From Prostheceraeus crozeri (lineage: Eukaryota > Platyhelminthes > Polycladida > Euryleptidae): a stretch of 64,000 nucleotides of DNA. The stretch lies in assembly GCA_907163375.1 (NCBI GenBank), contig CAJQUW010007086.1, forward strand, positions 124,001-188,000, written 5' to 3'. The position numbers were made by a program, and so were the translations under genes. Position 1 is the stretch's first letter. Each line of letters starts with the position of its first letter. The notes under the pieces are model-generated. The model saw nothing but the letters and a program-made list of their open reading frames with translations. It had not been told where the DNA came from and ran no database searches. This document shows, piece after piece, positions 11,883 through 22,763 of this stretch.

Positions 11883-13196
11883 AAACCTGTTGAGAGGTGT
11901 TTCTCGAACTTCTGTGTTAAGGATTCGTTCACTTTTGCAGAAAGCATTCGTGGTATTGATTCATCTGCCACGTCAATGATGTCTTTTGACGTTAGTGCCC
12001 TTTTCACTAATGTTCCCGTGAGTGAGACTATCCGGCTCATTGTTGACACGGTAGGAAAGTGTCCTAACCTTTGTGGAATCCCTGCCGACATTCTGAGTGA
12101 GCTTCTTTACAAGTGTTCTAGCAATGTGCAATTTTTATTTGACGGTCAGTTTTACCGTCAGGTAGACGATGTAGCCATGGGCAGTGCTCTCGGCCCTCTC
12201 TTTGCCAACATTTTCATGGGAAACCTTGAGAGTAGTTTGTCTAGTCATATTGATTCCTTGTGTCATGTGTATTATCGTTATGTTGACGACACGTTTGCTC
12301 TTGTGAGGAGCAGGGAGGCAGGAGAATCTTTACTTGACATTTTCAATAGCTTTCATCCTCATATAAATTTTACTTATGAATGTGAAGAGCAGGGCAGACT
12401 ACCGTTTCTTGATGTTTCTATACAACGCATGCCTGACGGGAAACTGTGTACCACAGTGCACCGTAAACCAACTTTTTCAGGTGTTTACATGAGTTTTCAC
12501 AGTTTCGTGCCCATTGCCTATAAAAGAGGCCTTGTCCGTTCTCTATTTATTCGTGCGCTTCTTATTTGTTCTGATGAAATGTTAGACCAAGAATTCAATA
12601 CCATTCGTGCTATTTTGAAGTCTAATGCATATCCTGAGCACTTCATCGATCAATATAAAGTCACTGAGATCAATAATGTTTCTGTTGCCACCGCTGAAAG
12701 AAAGGCTGTTTATGTCAACTTGCCTTTCTATGGTGACAAATCTAGTCTTTTCATTCGCAAATCGATCGATGAACTGCTGGCCAAGTTTGCTCCTGCCGCA
12801 AAACCCATAATTATTTTTAAGACCAACTGTATTCCTGTTGCTTCTCCTAAAGATCGTCTGCCAGTGGCCGCCACGTCTTCTGTTATTTATTCTTTTCGTT
12901 GTGGTTGTGGATCAACCTATATTGGACGGACGTCGCGACCCCTGACAGTTCGAGCGCGGGAGCACATACCCAGGTGGTTCTTAAATGGTCATTTAGGAAT
13001 TTCTCGCTCTGCAATTACTGAACATGTGCTCAGTTGCTGTAGTGTTCCGAATGACCCTATCAGCAAGTTTGAGATTGTATGCCACGCTTACAATGACTGC
13101 ATTTTACGTATCCTCGAGGCATTGTTTATTAGACGTGATAATCCCAACCTGTGCAAGCAAAAGGACCATGTGATTAATCTTCGCTTGCCATGGTAA
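11829..13196 (+). CDS. PLE2 reverse transcriptase (C-terminal part) with GIY-YIG endonuclease
   Basis: A 455-codon frame. The first 18 or so codons are antisense of the element's own 3' end (left arm) and are not native protein. From about residue 50 the RT palm is clear: motif A SFDVSALFTNVP, the box VDDVAMGSALGPLFANIF, motif C YYRYVDDTFALV with both catalytic aspartates, then RLPFLDV. The connection region leads into a GIY-YIG domain near residues 345-430 (VIYSFRCGCGSTYIGRTSR, then VRAREH), ending in the family-typical KDHVINLRLPW. The N-terminal RT fingers are missing, so this truncated copy is unlikely to support its own movement. It shows no internal break. Confidence 0.9.
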   Translation: MVLLLAQVGIITSNKQCLKPVERCFSNFCVKDSFTFAESIRGIDSSATSMMSFDVSALFTNVPVSETIRLIVDTVGKCPNLCGIPADILSELLYKCSSNVQFLFDGQFYRQVDDVAMGSALGPLFANIFMGNLESSLSSHIDSLCHVYYRYVDDTFALVRSREAGESLLDIFNSFHPHINFTYECEEQGRLPFLDVSIQRMPDGKLCTTVHRKPTFSGVYMSFHSFVPIAYKRGLVRSLFIRALLICSDEMLDQEFNTIRAILKSNAYPEHFIDQYKVTEINNVSVATAERKAVYVNLPFYGDKSSLFIRKSIDELLAKFAPAAKPIIIFKTNCIPVASPKDRLPVAATSSVIYSFRCGCGSTYIGRTSRPLTVRAREHIPRWFLNGHLGISRSAITEHVLSCCSVPNDPISKFEIVCHAYNDCILRILEALFIRRDNPNLCKQKDHVINLRLPW

Positions 13197-13407
13197 TCCG
13201 GTGACTCACAGTCTGCCGCTGCTATCGCGTGTTGACCTGTATCTCATCTTTCTCCTTCTTAAAAAATGTCTATCTTTCAATGTAATTTCACATGCTGGGT
13301 TACCTTTGACAAGACCAGTCCAAACACGTCAGGTTTACATTTTTCTTCCTAATTTCAATAAACTTTATTATGACTTCGAAAGCATTCTGTGCGCTTTTTA
13401 TTTATAA
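13116..13407 (+). repeat. PLE2 right arm and 3' end
   Basis: Holds the last codons of the PLE2 frame, its stop and its 3' untranslated region. At about 13308-13341 there is a decayed hammerhead-like arrangement: ACCT, TTGACAA in place of CTGATGA, a small GAC/GTC stem, CAAACACGTC in place of GAAACGTC, and closing AGGT. The likely polyadenylation signal AATAAA falls at about 13357. Confidence 0.85.
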
Positions 13408-13420
13408 GATAAATGAATTG

Positions 13421-14502
13421 TTGGGCTGGGACAAGGTATCACGAGACCCACCAGGTAGTAAGTATTAGGTAGTAGCCTCAGTCTTTTTTCCACAATTCTC
13501 TGCGGTTTTTTTCTAGGATACTAATTGCAGCTGAAGTTTTCATAGTTGTCTTGATAGTACCAGACTAAGTACTAACTAACCAGCAGGCAATTGGGCAATT
13601 ATTTACATACACTTATGGTTTGAAACTCATCCTGATCACAAATATAATGTAAGTTGGGGTGACTTAGAACAAAATCAAAATCTGTGCATTATACCACGTT
13701 GCTACTTTCAAATGTTTTCAGAACGATTTAATCACTGTGGAATATAATGTTACGGTGCACAAGCTACTTTTATATGGCGTTTGATGTTCTAATAAGATTC
13801 CATAGATTATAAAATTTTTGAATTGTAAATTGCATCACAAACCCCTCTAAAAATGTACTTTAAAAAATGGTACCGCCATTGGACGTGTCATAAAATATGG
13901 AATCTCGAGGTATCATGCCTGGAGAATTACCTGAATTATGTTTTGAGTCTGTTGCATTTCTTGAAATAATGATTGTAAATATAGTAATGTGCTTGTATAG
14001 TCACCCCATTCTTAATGGGCAAAATGGGATGACTTTGGACAGCGGATGTGCCCACATAACTGCATTTTGCTAGAGCAACTAAAAACCTTAAAGCCTTTAT
14101 TTTATTTTCAACAAGGACACCAGACAATGACTTGTCCTGCAAACTTTGCTTCAGCGGTTCTTGAATCACCACGAATATTCATTCTTGAACATTATTGCTT
14201 CTGTGATATTTGTATTTTTATCAAATAAGCCTACTTTTAATTTTTATCATGCAATTTTCTTAAATATGTTATCCACCGGCACCTGACATATTACAGTATA
14301 CTGAAATATCATAGCATCATAGCTTTTCATACTAGGTGTAATAGGAAAACGGAATTTTGATGAGCGATTATGCTGTTAGTCCTTCCATATTCAAACCATG
14401 CCGTTTGACAAGCAGTTTGACTTCCGTTAACTCGGTGATGAATGGACGACTAGTTGATTGGAATTGTAATCCCCATAACAACTTCACCAGTCAGAAGTAT
14501 TA
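13421..14502. other. Non-coding, with short GTCACCCC-type motifs
   Basis: No gene seen. The motif GGGGTGACTT near 13655 and a GTCACCCCATT hairpin-like stretch near 14000-14030 resemble sequences in the second YRDC intron (45893-45928 and near 46073) and may be ends of a small repeat family, but I could not delimit an element. Confidence 0.35.
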
Positions 14503-14945
14503 AGGCCGTATCACATCACCTACGTGTTACGTGTTGCGTGTTCAAAGTCATCGACATATGTTAATAAACTATTCATATCAATTGTGAAATTTCTATCGCA
14601 AAAGGTAACAGCCAAACACATACATGAACATGTAACACGGTGAGAGGAATGAAATGGCATATATTATTGTGAAATATTAATGTAGCTGTCAAAACGCAGA
14701 AGTTGAAAAATGTTTAACTAGATGCAATCTGATTGGATGTGACTGTTATCATCATGAAGATATATGAATACTATGATAATTCTTTATCGAACCAGGTCCT
14801 ATTCATAGACATCTTTATTATGACGTTCCAGTGCAGTAACTTCTTTCATGGTTTATCCTACATGCACAATGTACATGTTTGCACTTCACACGACGATCGA
14901 TGCAGAACGCGCAACACGTAACACGTAAGTGATGTTATACGGTCT
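14503..14945. mobile_element. 443-bp MITE with about 40-bp inverted ends
   Basis: The left end, from AGGCCGTATCACATCAC through TACGTGTTACGTGTTGCG, is mirrored at the right end (about 14904-14945) over some 40 bp with a few mismatches. The interior is AT-rich and non-coding. No clear target duplication was found, so I leave the superfamily open. Confidence 0.7.
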
Positions 14946-15686
14946 CAGCAGACATTTGCATCCACGTAGAGCTTTGAATTTATCCATAATTTATCTTTGC
15001 AATTTCCATCGTTGTTACTTTTTGAAACTGGTAAATGTATGTTTCTTTTACTTTGCCACACTCAGCCTGAAACCCTTGGAGCACTGTTAATGATAAGAAA
15101 ATAATGCGAGCACTGTCAACTGTTGTTGTTAATACATCCGTGTGAAATAGTTCATTGAATTCATACTTCGTATTATTTATGTAGACTTTATTATAGTCGA
15201 GATGAATTCTCTTACATTAAAATATGAGTCGGGTGAGATGCACACAATATAATCCTTGAGACTTGCATTTTGCCAATAGGCTTTAGGCCTACACTGGGTG
15301 CGACAATTCAGCTCCCGGAATGGTAAAAATTTTCGACTAAGTTATTGAAATTCGTTCAGTAATGCTGTATATCTTTTTCTATGACAACGTTGAGCATGTC
15401 GAGATCAGAAGAAAGCATGATGCTATATGTGACTGAACATTCTGAACACACTTTCTGTAGTGCGACTTTCTATATCAATTTAAGATATTTCCATTTATCA
15501 TTCATCCATTTTCAGGGTATGTTACGATTTTTCTAAATGTGTTAGCGACATTTCCAATTAAAATTAATCCATTACCATTTGATAGCGAGCATTTTCTATG
15601 TTCAATTTCAGCCATTTCAAAGTCTGATTTTATGCATTTCTAATTAATAGTCAAACATCTTTCAAAAATTTGCGACAACAACCAAG
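14946..15686. other. Non-coding spacer
   Basis: AT-rich, no protein motif or structured repeat seen. Confidence 0.5.
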
Positions 15687-16837
15687 CAGGGTATCAACGA
15701 TCCGTGAAAAGCCGAAAATTCCAATAGCCCTGGAAAACCCTTGACAATGGTCATGATCCCGGTAAAATTGAATGAATCCTGAGTAATTACATAGGAAGTA
15801 GGCGTAGTTGGTTAAGTAAGTAACTGAAGAAGTTTATGTTTTTAACTAAATCAATTAAATTTGCGGTACTAAGTTATTGATAATGACTGAGCGCAAGCAT
15901 TAATTTTGCTGTCGACAATTATTTTCCAGGATGTTGTGATCTGTTACAAAACTAGCGTGAAGACTTCTACTGGATTTTATCGTAGTTTTGATGCTTCATT
16001 ACTTCCTGAGTTGTTTGAATGTGTGCCCATTTGAATATTTTTTTCATAGCATTTCTTGCTGATTAATAACATGTCTCAGCAATTCTGAATTGTTCTTATC
16101 TAAATCAACCAATCATGGAGATTCGATGTTGATGTTCATATATATGTGCAGGCCTGATTCGAGAATCGGAAACTGTTCTACTCAATATACTGAAGTGATA
16201 GCTTGAATAATTGCCGGTATGGTAACCTCAAACATAAATTGTATGAAATCGAGTCTGTCATAGCTTTGGAATAAGCATCTTACTTGAGTAAGCAAAATTT
16301 ACATTTGAGAGGTCTAAAATTTTAAGTATAAAACAACAGCAATTACACTAGGTTAAATATGTATCAGCTGATCTGTAATTTGATATCATGGGCATAACAT
16401 CGATGAAAGATTTTATCAGCACTGCAAATAGAGAAGGGCAGTCAATCCTTTAGTTCAGTGGTTCCCAACCACGGTACCGTGGTACAAAACTGCACCGCGA
16501 GGGATATTTGATTTTACCGCGACGCTGCTCAAGAAGCATCATCCCATCATCAATATCGCAGCAAGCATGACTTAGTAAATATGCGTTTCAGAAACACGCT
16601 CTGTTGATGAGATATTAAAATTCGGAGTTGCCACACTGCCACACTCACAGAGCTGTCGTAATATCTACTTTTAGCACACACGCAAGCAGCGCAGAGGATC
16701 GATCCAGAGAACTTGCGTCATAGACAGCCAGCGCGCGCGCAAACTTGGCACGAGAAGGAAACTTCCCCATTGGGCGCTTACGTGTGCACTGTTAGTCTAG
16801 CTTCTCTGCTTTTTTTGTCAGAAATCGCATCGACATA

Positions 16838-18355
16838 GTGATCTTCTGTTTTACGTTCATCATGGCTAAACGAGTGTATTCATTTCAAGACAAATTCCGT
16901 GAACTAGGATTTTCTTGTCTTGCTGATAAATCAGGGACGGATCGTCCTCAGTGTTTAGTCCGTTTAGTGTTTAGCGTTTTCAGTGTTTCGTCCTCTGAGC
17001 CACCTTGGATAAAACCCTCTCTGAAAGTTCTGTCGGACGCCAGGGATAAGGCTCTTTCCCGCGGTAACTTTTGCAAATATCTTGCTTTGCGAGAGAAGTT
17101 CAACTCCCAAATCCTCAAAGCTAAGTCTCGGCACTTTCCTCGGTTGCACTCAAGCTTTCCCTCAGAAGTCTGGAAAACAATTAACAGCCAACTAAAATGT
17201 ACTTTTGACTCTCGTCTTGATCCCTCATTAGCTTCTGAGCTTAATGACAAATTTATTGAGCACTTTGCACCTCCTGATATCCATTTATTCAACAGCTCTT
17301 CTGTCCATAGCACCCATTCTTTGTCTGTTCCTCATGTTTCTGAATTTACTGTTTATAACATGATTAGAAGATGTAAGTCGAATTCCACAGGACCTGATGG
17401 CATCCCACCACACTTTTTCCGTCTGTTTGCCAAGGTCTTAGCCAAGCCCCTTGCTATAATCTATAATCGTTCGCTCGAGACTGCTATCTTCCCTCAGCAA
17501 TGGAAACTTGCTAACATCACGCCATTACCCAAAGTTGACGGTACTTTCCGCCCAATCTCCATACTTCCATTCGCCAGCAAGGTTCTCGAAAGGCTGATAC
17601 GGGACAAGGTTGTTCTACCGTCCATTTCTGTGCCTCTAAATCGTAGTCAATTCGGTTTCATTCCGAACTCCTTTGGCGGCTGTACCAATGCAGCACTTTC
17701 TATTCGGCTCCACTTACTTCAACATCTTTCCAAAAATCCCGGCAATTCAGCGAAACTACTTGCTGTGGATTTCGAAAAAGCTTTCGATTCCATAAGTCAT
17801 CGTATTCTCTTAAACACCTTGAAAGAACAACTTCACTGTAATTCCCACTCTGTTAGGTTTGTCCAAAGCTTCCTGTCTGATCGCTTTCAGAGAGTAACGT
17901 GTGAAAATTCCACTACGGACTGGAAGTGTATCACCAGTGGTGTCCCTCAGGGCTGTGTACTGGGCCCCCTTTTATTTGTCCTCCTGATTAATGATTTGCC
18001 CTCCTTTTCCGACACCACCGTTTTAGCCTACGCTGACGACATTACCCTTATCCATTTTGTTGAAAGAGACTCAACTTCTGATTTCCAAGCTACCGTAGAC
18101 TCTCTTCATGACTGGTCTTTGAGTAAGAAACTGAACATCAATATTGATAAGACCAAGCTTCTATCAGTTCGGCGGTCTATGACTCCATCTGTTGCTCCTG
18201 TTACAATCGATGGGTTTGTTATTGATGAAGTTCGTTCTGTTAAGATCCTGGGGGTTTACTTCACGGATGATTTGAAATGGGATGTTCAATTCAACTCAGT
18301 GCTGCCACTCCTGCGTAAATTTACGCAGTGCGTGAAAAAAAATATTTCTGCGTGA
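16838..18355 (+). pseudogene. Chimeric ORF: hAT BED start fused in frame to LINE reverse transcriptase
   Basis: A 505-codon frame whose first 39 codons belong to the hAT transposase (or its leader) and whose next 440 or so are LINE. The RT domains are intact: SNSTGPDGIPPHFFR, RPISILPFASKVLERL, motif A LLAVDFEKAFDSISH, GVPQGCVLGPLLF, motif C VLAYADDITLIHF and the thumb-side NINIDKTKLLSV. The last 20 codons run into the inner hAT that begins at 18297. The fusion is an accident of insertion. No selective role is evident, although a start codon now lies upstream of an open RT. Confidence 0.85.
16862..16954 (+). pseudogene. N-terminal part of the Charlie-type hAT transposase (BED finger start)
   Basis: ATG followed by 30 codons starting MAKRVYSFQDKF and ending at the first BED-finger cysteine (DRPQC). 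This matches the start of ZBED5/FAM200-type transposases, where a K/R-Y motif precedes GF.CL.DK.G...PQC. The LINE is inserted immediately after; the rest of the finger (CLEVL, then KLRRHFISKH) resumes at 21096. Confidence 0.75.
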
Positions 18356-20588
18356 AATGCGTGGGATTTTGAAGAGGTGCGTGAAGGGAAATATGGATAA
18401 TACTTACATATGATCTGTTAAGGAATATTATATAATTTTGTATCGTATGTTGATGAAAACAAAAAGATTGAAGAAAATTTCATTTGATCGAGAGATTCAC
18501 AACTTCCAGATTCTGCCATATTTATCGGTGAAGACACCGGAAAGAAATTGGATTCTGTTAGTGAATCAGTGCGCACTGAATTTTTCAACCGTGTCCGAAA
18601 GTTTTATTGTACTTTGTCCAGTAAACTTCAAGGCTATTTACCGCTGGCCGACAAGCGAGTGAGGCAACTTCGTTTTCTGGATCCTGCTCTTCGGAAAAAC
18701 CGAAGATGAAACAGCAGTTGTTTTCCATTGCCAAAGAAGTACATGTACAGCAGTGAAGATGTCACATCCCTGATAACGGAGTGGCGTCAATATGGGATTT
18801 CACGCGCAGTTGAAGAACAGAACGATATAGTTCAGCACTGGCTTCATGTCGGAGTCTGAAATCGACTGCCATCGGTGACTGCAACACTTCGCAACAAGCC
18901 TATCCGATTCTCACACGATTGTCCACCTCCGTTTTGTCAATACCTCACGGAAATGCTGCGGTAGAACGAGCTTTTAGTTGTCTGTCAGATCCAGTTACTA
19001 AAAAGCGAAACTGTTTGAATGAAATCTCAGTGAACTCATGCTTGGTTATCAGTGGCTATCTGCGGGCTTCGAACTACTGTTGTTACAATTTTCCTTTGAC
19101 TGAAGACCTAGTCCAAATGGGTTTCAATGCTCATGCATCATACCAGAAGAGGCTGAAAGAGGAGAAAGAGGCCGACAAGAAAAAATCGGAACAAGCAGCG
19201 CGGAAGAGGAAATTTGGAGGAAGAAATTGAGGAAGAAATGGAAAGATCGAAAGAGCAGATGGCATTGTTGAACAAGCAACAGCAAATAGCATCAAATAAA
19301 AGCGAACTCCAAGAAGAAGAATCATCTGCTTTATTGATGATAGCTGAGTATCAAAAGAAACTGTCGCTTATTCAGATGAAACGCAAGAAGATTGAAAAAG
19401 ACGAAAAGAAATTGACAGCGGAACAGACAAAATCAAAAGAAAGAATCATAAGAAAAGCAATTGAACAGTTTGCCAAAAAGTAGCAGTACCCGGTTTTTTA
19501 CATTTCTCAAATATTGCTATCTTCAAAGTTTTTTTAGTTGAATTATACAGTATATTTTGTACAGTGTGTAGTAGTAGCATGTACATGCATTGTCAGTTAC
19601 GTATAATCAGTAGGTACTCTTGTTGTATTTTGTATTCGAAAGTTTGGACATTTTTATAGAAACTAGTAGAGCTGAGCATAATTCGTTGGAGCTTATTTTT
19701 AATCGAATAATTTCATTTATGACTTTTTTAGTGGACTGCACACTAGAGCTGCCTAGCTCTTTGAGTTTGTTTTTTTACTATTATGGTCTTTTGATAGATA
19801 TATTCTGTTGTTATATTTTGTTTTTACGAGTCTTGCGTTTGTTAGGTCTTTTGATAGATACTCTCTACCGATATTTGTTGTTTTCAAAATACATGTATTG
19901 ATGAATTGAAAGCATTTGTTTTTGGTTGGATTGCGCAGCTGCAATATCTAATGTATGATTGATGTAGATTTAAAATGCGGAGCTAATCGTCTGAAGGAAG
20001 CAAGAGAATAAGTACAGAAAAAATAGATTGTGCACTCTTTAGACTTACCGTACATGTACTTCCATAACACATTCTCAACGCATGTTGAAGCATAATTTGA
20101 CCGTATCAAGACGAAACGTTGTAAGCACCATGTGACGATTTTTCAGGAGAGTCGAAATAGATTTAAAAATTTTATTGTTCTTTATGGTCTTTATGGCTTC
20201 TTGTTCCTTTACGCTCCTCAAGTTCATGCTTCAAAGGGTTTGAACACAGAAATTAGGGTACGTGACAGCTCGACAATACGCATTCCGAATATATAAAAGT
20301 CTCATTTTCGCAAAAATGTCGGTGACAACGTTTCGTCCTTGTCCGGTCGAATTGAAGCAGTTTCACAGATAGAAATTTAAGATCAAATTTATCAGAACAT
20401 AACCACCACACAGCCTACACATACGGTCACATGTAGTTGTGATGAGTCAAAACAAAATGAAAGGAAAAGTTGAACTTATAAACCTTGTCTTGTAAAGTAG
20501 ATGTAGCGCTACATGTAACTGTTTAATGCGCCTGCGTGAAAAAAATTCACCTGCGTGGGATTTTCTAAATATCAGAGTGGCAGCACTG
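18297..20588 (+). mobile_element. Inner hAT transposon, innermost level of the nest
   Basis: A 2292-bp element with perfect 14-bp ends (CAGTGCTGCCACTC and complement) and an exact 8-bp target duplication ATTCAACT (18289-18296 and 20589-20596), inserted in the LINE coding region. An 18-nt perfect palindrome, CTGCGTAAATTTACGCAG, lies at 18311-18328 and related GCGTGAAA/GCGTGGGA motifs occur inside both ends. Remains of a transposase C-terminus occupy 18919-19483. The exact duplication makes it the youngest piece of the nest. Confidence 0.93.
18919..19483 (+). pseudogene. Inner hAT transposase C-terminus: dimerisation domain plus coiled coil
   Basis: 18919-19230 reads VLSIPHGNAAVERAFSCLSD, the hAT dimerisation signature, then TKKRNCLNEISVNSCLVISG. 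A lysine/glutamate-rich stretch follows (KRLKEEKEADKKKSEQAARK) and continues in another frame at 19214-19483 as a long charged helix (EEEIEEEMERSKEQMALLNK through KSKERIIRKAIEQFAKK) predicted as a coiled coil. One frameshift near 19220 separates them. Upstream at 18438-18900 only degraded fragments remain. Some hAT transposases end in such a charged tail, so the two parts probably belonged to one protein. Confidence 0.7.
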
Positions 20589-21015
20589 ATTCAACTTCTT
20601 ATACAAAAAAATGTGTAGGAGTCTTTCCTGTGTAAAAAGGTTGAAAGTGAATTGTAATACCTGTAATGTTATCTGGCGAGCCTACAACGGCCTCGTAATG
20701 TGTCATTTGAATTTTTGCTGGCCAGTGATATGTGATTTGCCTATGAAATACTTCGCTAAGATCGAACGAATTGATCGCCTTGCCGCCAGATGGGCCAATA
20801 TCAAAAATGTTCTTCCTCTGAGGAATAGACTGGACGAATCGTGCATCAAACTGATAACGAAAGTTTCCAAGAATATTGAAGTACACCCTCTCAGCGAATT
20901 CTTTGAAATTCGCTCTGAAACCTGTAACACCAGACATTCTAGAGCTTTACTTCCTTTACGTCGTAAATCAAGATTGTACAGTCAGTCATTTGTAAGATTT
21001 TCACCATTTTCTTGA
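20589..21015 (+). pseudogene. LINE C-terminal region beyond the inner hAT
   Basis: Continues the LINE protein after the hAT insertion. IERIDRLAARW followed by HPLSEFFEIR resembles the C-terminal region of jockey/CR1-type ORF2 proteins (IERIQRRATR, then HPL). It terminates at 21013-21015, and about 55 bp of 3' untranslated sequence leads to the (ATT)n tail. Confidence 0.75.
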
Positions 21016-21069
21016 ATTGTTGCGAGTTTGTTTTTTGTCAAATACCGCTATGTAGTATTTGAAATATAG

Positions 21070-21090
21070 CATTATTATTATTATTATTAG
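21070..21090 (+). repeat. (ATT)n LINE tail
   Basis: Six or so ATT units at the 3' end of the LINE, the simple-repeat tail from which reverse transcription of such elements starts. It marks the LINE 3' boundary. Confidence 0.85.
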
Positions 21091-21095
21091 TAGTG

Positions 21096-22763
21096 TGTCT
21101 GGAGGTTCTGGCGCACACGTCGGTCGTTGAGAGCAAACTTCGAAGACACTTTATATCGAAGCATTCAAACCTTGTAGGTAAGCCCCTCAATTTTGGAAAG
21201 ATAAAGAAGCTGGGGTGAAGCGTCGTAGGATTGACACAGAAACGCCTGGATTCTCAAGTATGAGGTCCGCGACGGAAGCCTGTTTCCGTGTTGCCTACCT
21301 GGTAGCACAGTGTAAGAAACCTCGCACTATCGGCGAAGAATTGATAAAGCCAGCAGCACTAATGATGGCAGGCAGAATTAATGTGTGGGAAAGACGCGAA
21401 ACAGAAAATGGAGTCAGTTCCTTTATCGAACAATGCGGTTCGCAGGCGTATAGATCTGATATCTTCTGACATCCTTGACCAAGTTGTGAAGGCTGTGAAT
21501 GAAACTCGTTTCAGCTTGCAGTTAGATGAGACAACATATGTTTCTTCTGAAGCGCAAGTTTTGGTATTTATTCGCTTTCAAAATAATGGAAATTTCATCG
21601 AAGAATTTTTATTCTGTCGTCCGCTCGTTACCTCAGCTACAGGAAAGGATATCTTTGACCTCGTGAATGAATTCTTTTCGCCGCACGGACTTGAGTGGAA
21701 AAATTATGTGGCTGTCTCGACAGCCGGAGCCCCGGCTATGATGGGACATAAGAAAGGCTTTCGGGCTTACGTCGAGGAACAGAATCCAAGTGTGATGTTT
21801 ATGCATTGTCTGCTGCATAGAGAAAATTTGGCGGCAAAGGAACTGAGTCCTGAATTATCGTCAGTCTTTCATGAAGTTGTGCAAATTTTTAACTTCATTA
21901 AATCACGGCCAAAGAACGTAAGAATTTTCCGACAGTTGGCCCTTGAAGCGGAAGCAGATTTGGTTAATCTTTTGCTTCATTCCGAAATACGGTGGCTATC
22001 CAGAGGTAAAGTCTTGAAAGGAGTGGTTGCCATGCGCGACGAAATTGGAGTTTTCTTGCGCGATGTTGGTCACAAACTTACTGAGCGTTTGAATGACGAC
22101 AGATGGGTCGCAAAAGTCTGCTTTCTCAGTGACATGTTCACTCGTTTAGATGCGTTAAATGTGTCTATGCAAGGCAAAAACAAAAGGGTGGTGGATGTCG
22201 TGGAGAGCATAAACACTTTCAAGCAGTTACTCGAACTTGATGTGAAAAAAATGCAAAGTAGAAAAATAGCTTCCTTTCCGGATTTAACGCTGTTCCTGGA
22301 AGAATCCCAAACTGTGCAACTTGACGATGTGAGCAATCTTTTCGTGGAGTACATGGAAGTTCTTCAGGCTCGATTGAACAAATATATGCCTGATGATGTG
22401 AATTTCACGATGGAAATGAGTTGGGTGCGAAATCCGTTTCATGCCAAAGTTGAGAATATACCCGAGGAACTGCAACACGATTTCATCCTGCTTCAAAATG
22501 ACCAAGTATCGAAAGACAAATTCGAAAGAGTGCCGCTATTAAAATTTTGGGCCACGTCTACATATGGAAAACTTGTCGAGAGTGCTTCAACAATTCTACT
22601 CCCTTTTCCAACAACATACCTTTGTGAAAGCGGGTTTTCATCCCTTCTTCACATGAAAACTAAGTCAAGAAATTGATTAGTGGCAGAAGATGATCTCCGA
22701 TGTTCCTTGACCCGCAATTTTACTCCAAATTTTACTACTCTTTCTCAACGTCATGGATCCCTT
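21096..22763 (+). pseudogene. Charlie-type hAT transposase, main body (ZBED5/FAM200/SCAND3-like)
   Basis: Resumes after the LINE with the rest of the BED finger (CLEVLAHTSVVESKLRRHFI) and continues through CFRVAYLVAQCKKPRTIGEE. A frameshift near 21380 moves to the 431-codon frame at 21381-22676. That frame carries the RNase H-like core: LQLDETTYVSSEAQVLVFIR, AGAPAMMGHKKGFRA, MHCLLHRENLAAKELSPEL, EIRWLSRGKVLK, then FPTTYLCESGFSSLLHMKTK. A stop at 22674-22676 interrupts the C-terminal insertion domain, which continues in frame (LVAEDDLRCSL) to 22763. In this family host-domesticated copies exist, but the breaks and TIRs here mark a transposon. Confidence 0.9.

Larger units (their letters stand above)
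11567..13407 (+). mobile_element. Penelope-like element PLE2, young, 5'-truncated, with inverted arms
   Basis: Bounded by a perfect 13-bp direct repeat GATAAATGAATTG at 11554-11566 and 13408-13420, best read as the target duplication. Inside, 11591-11882 is an inverted copy of the element's own 3' end at 13116-13407: 292 bp with 2 mismatches. Between the arms lies an uninterrupted frame for the C-terminal reverse transcriptase and GIY-YIG nuclease. Penelope-like elements often insert with a partial inverted copy of themselves at one end. The near-identical arms, exact duplication and open frame point to a recent insertion. A 24-nt stretch at 11567-11590 has no counterpart on the right. Confidence 0.9.
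16955..21091 (+). mobile_element. Non-LTR retrotransposon (jockey/CR1-like), 5'-truncated, carrying a hAT insertion
   Basis: A LINE inserted into the hAT transposase gene. Its body has the reverse transcriptase (about 16990-18296) and, beyond a nested hAT, the C-terminal region (20589-21015). It ends in an (ATT)n tail at about 21070-21090. Short AGTGT repeats flank it (16950-16954 and 21092-21096). The endonuclease domain is absent, so the copy is 5'-truncated at insertion. Clade placement is by motif impression only. Confidence 0.85.

Noticed and set aside
20098-20345. Two inverted GACGAAACGTTGT motifs inside the inner hAT as hammerheads
   Set aside because: No CTGANGA box and no stem II at the right distance; more likely subterminal repeats of the transposon.
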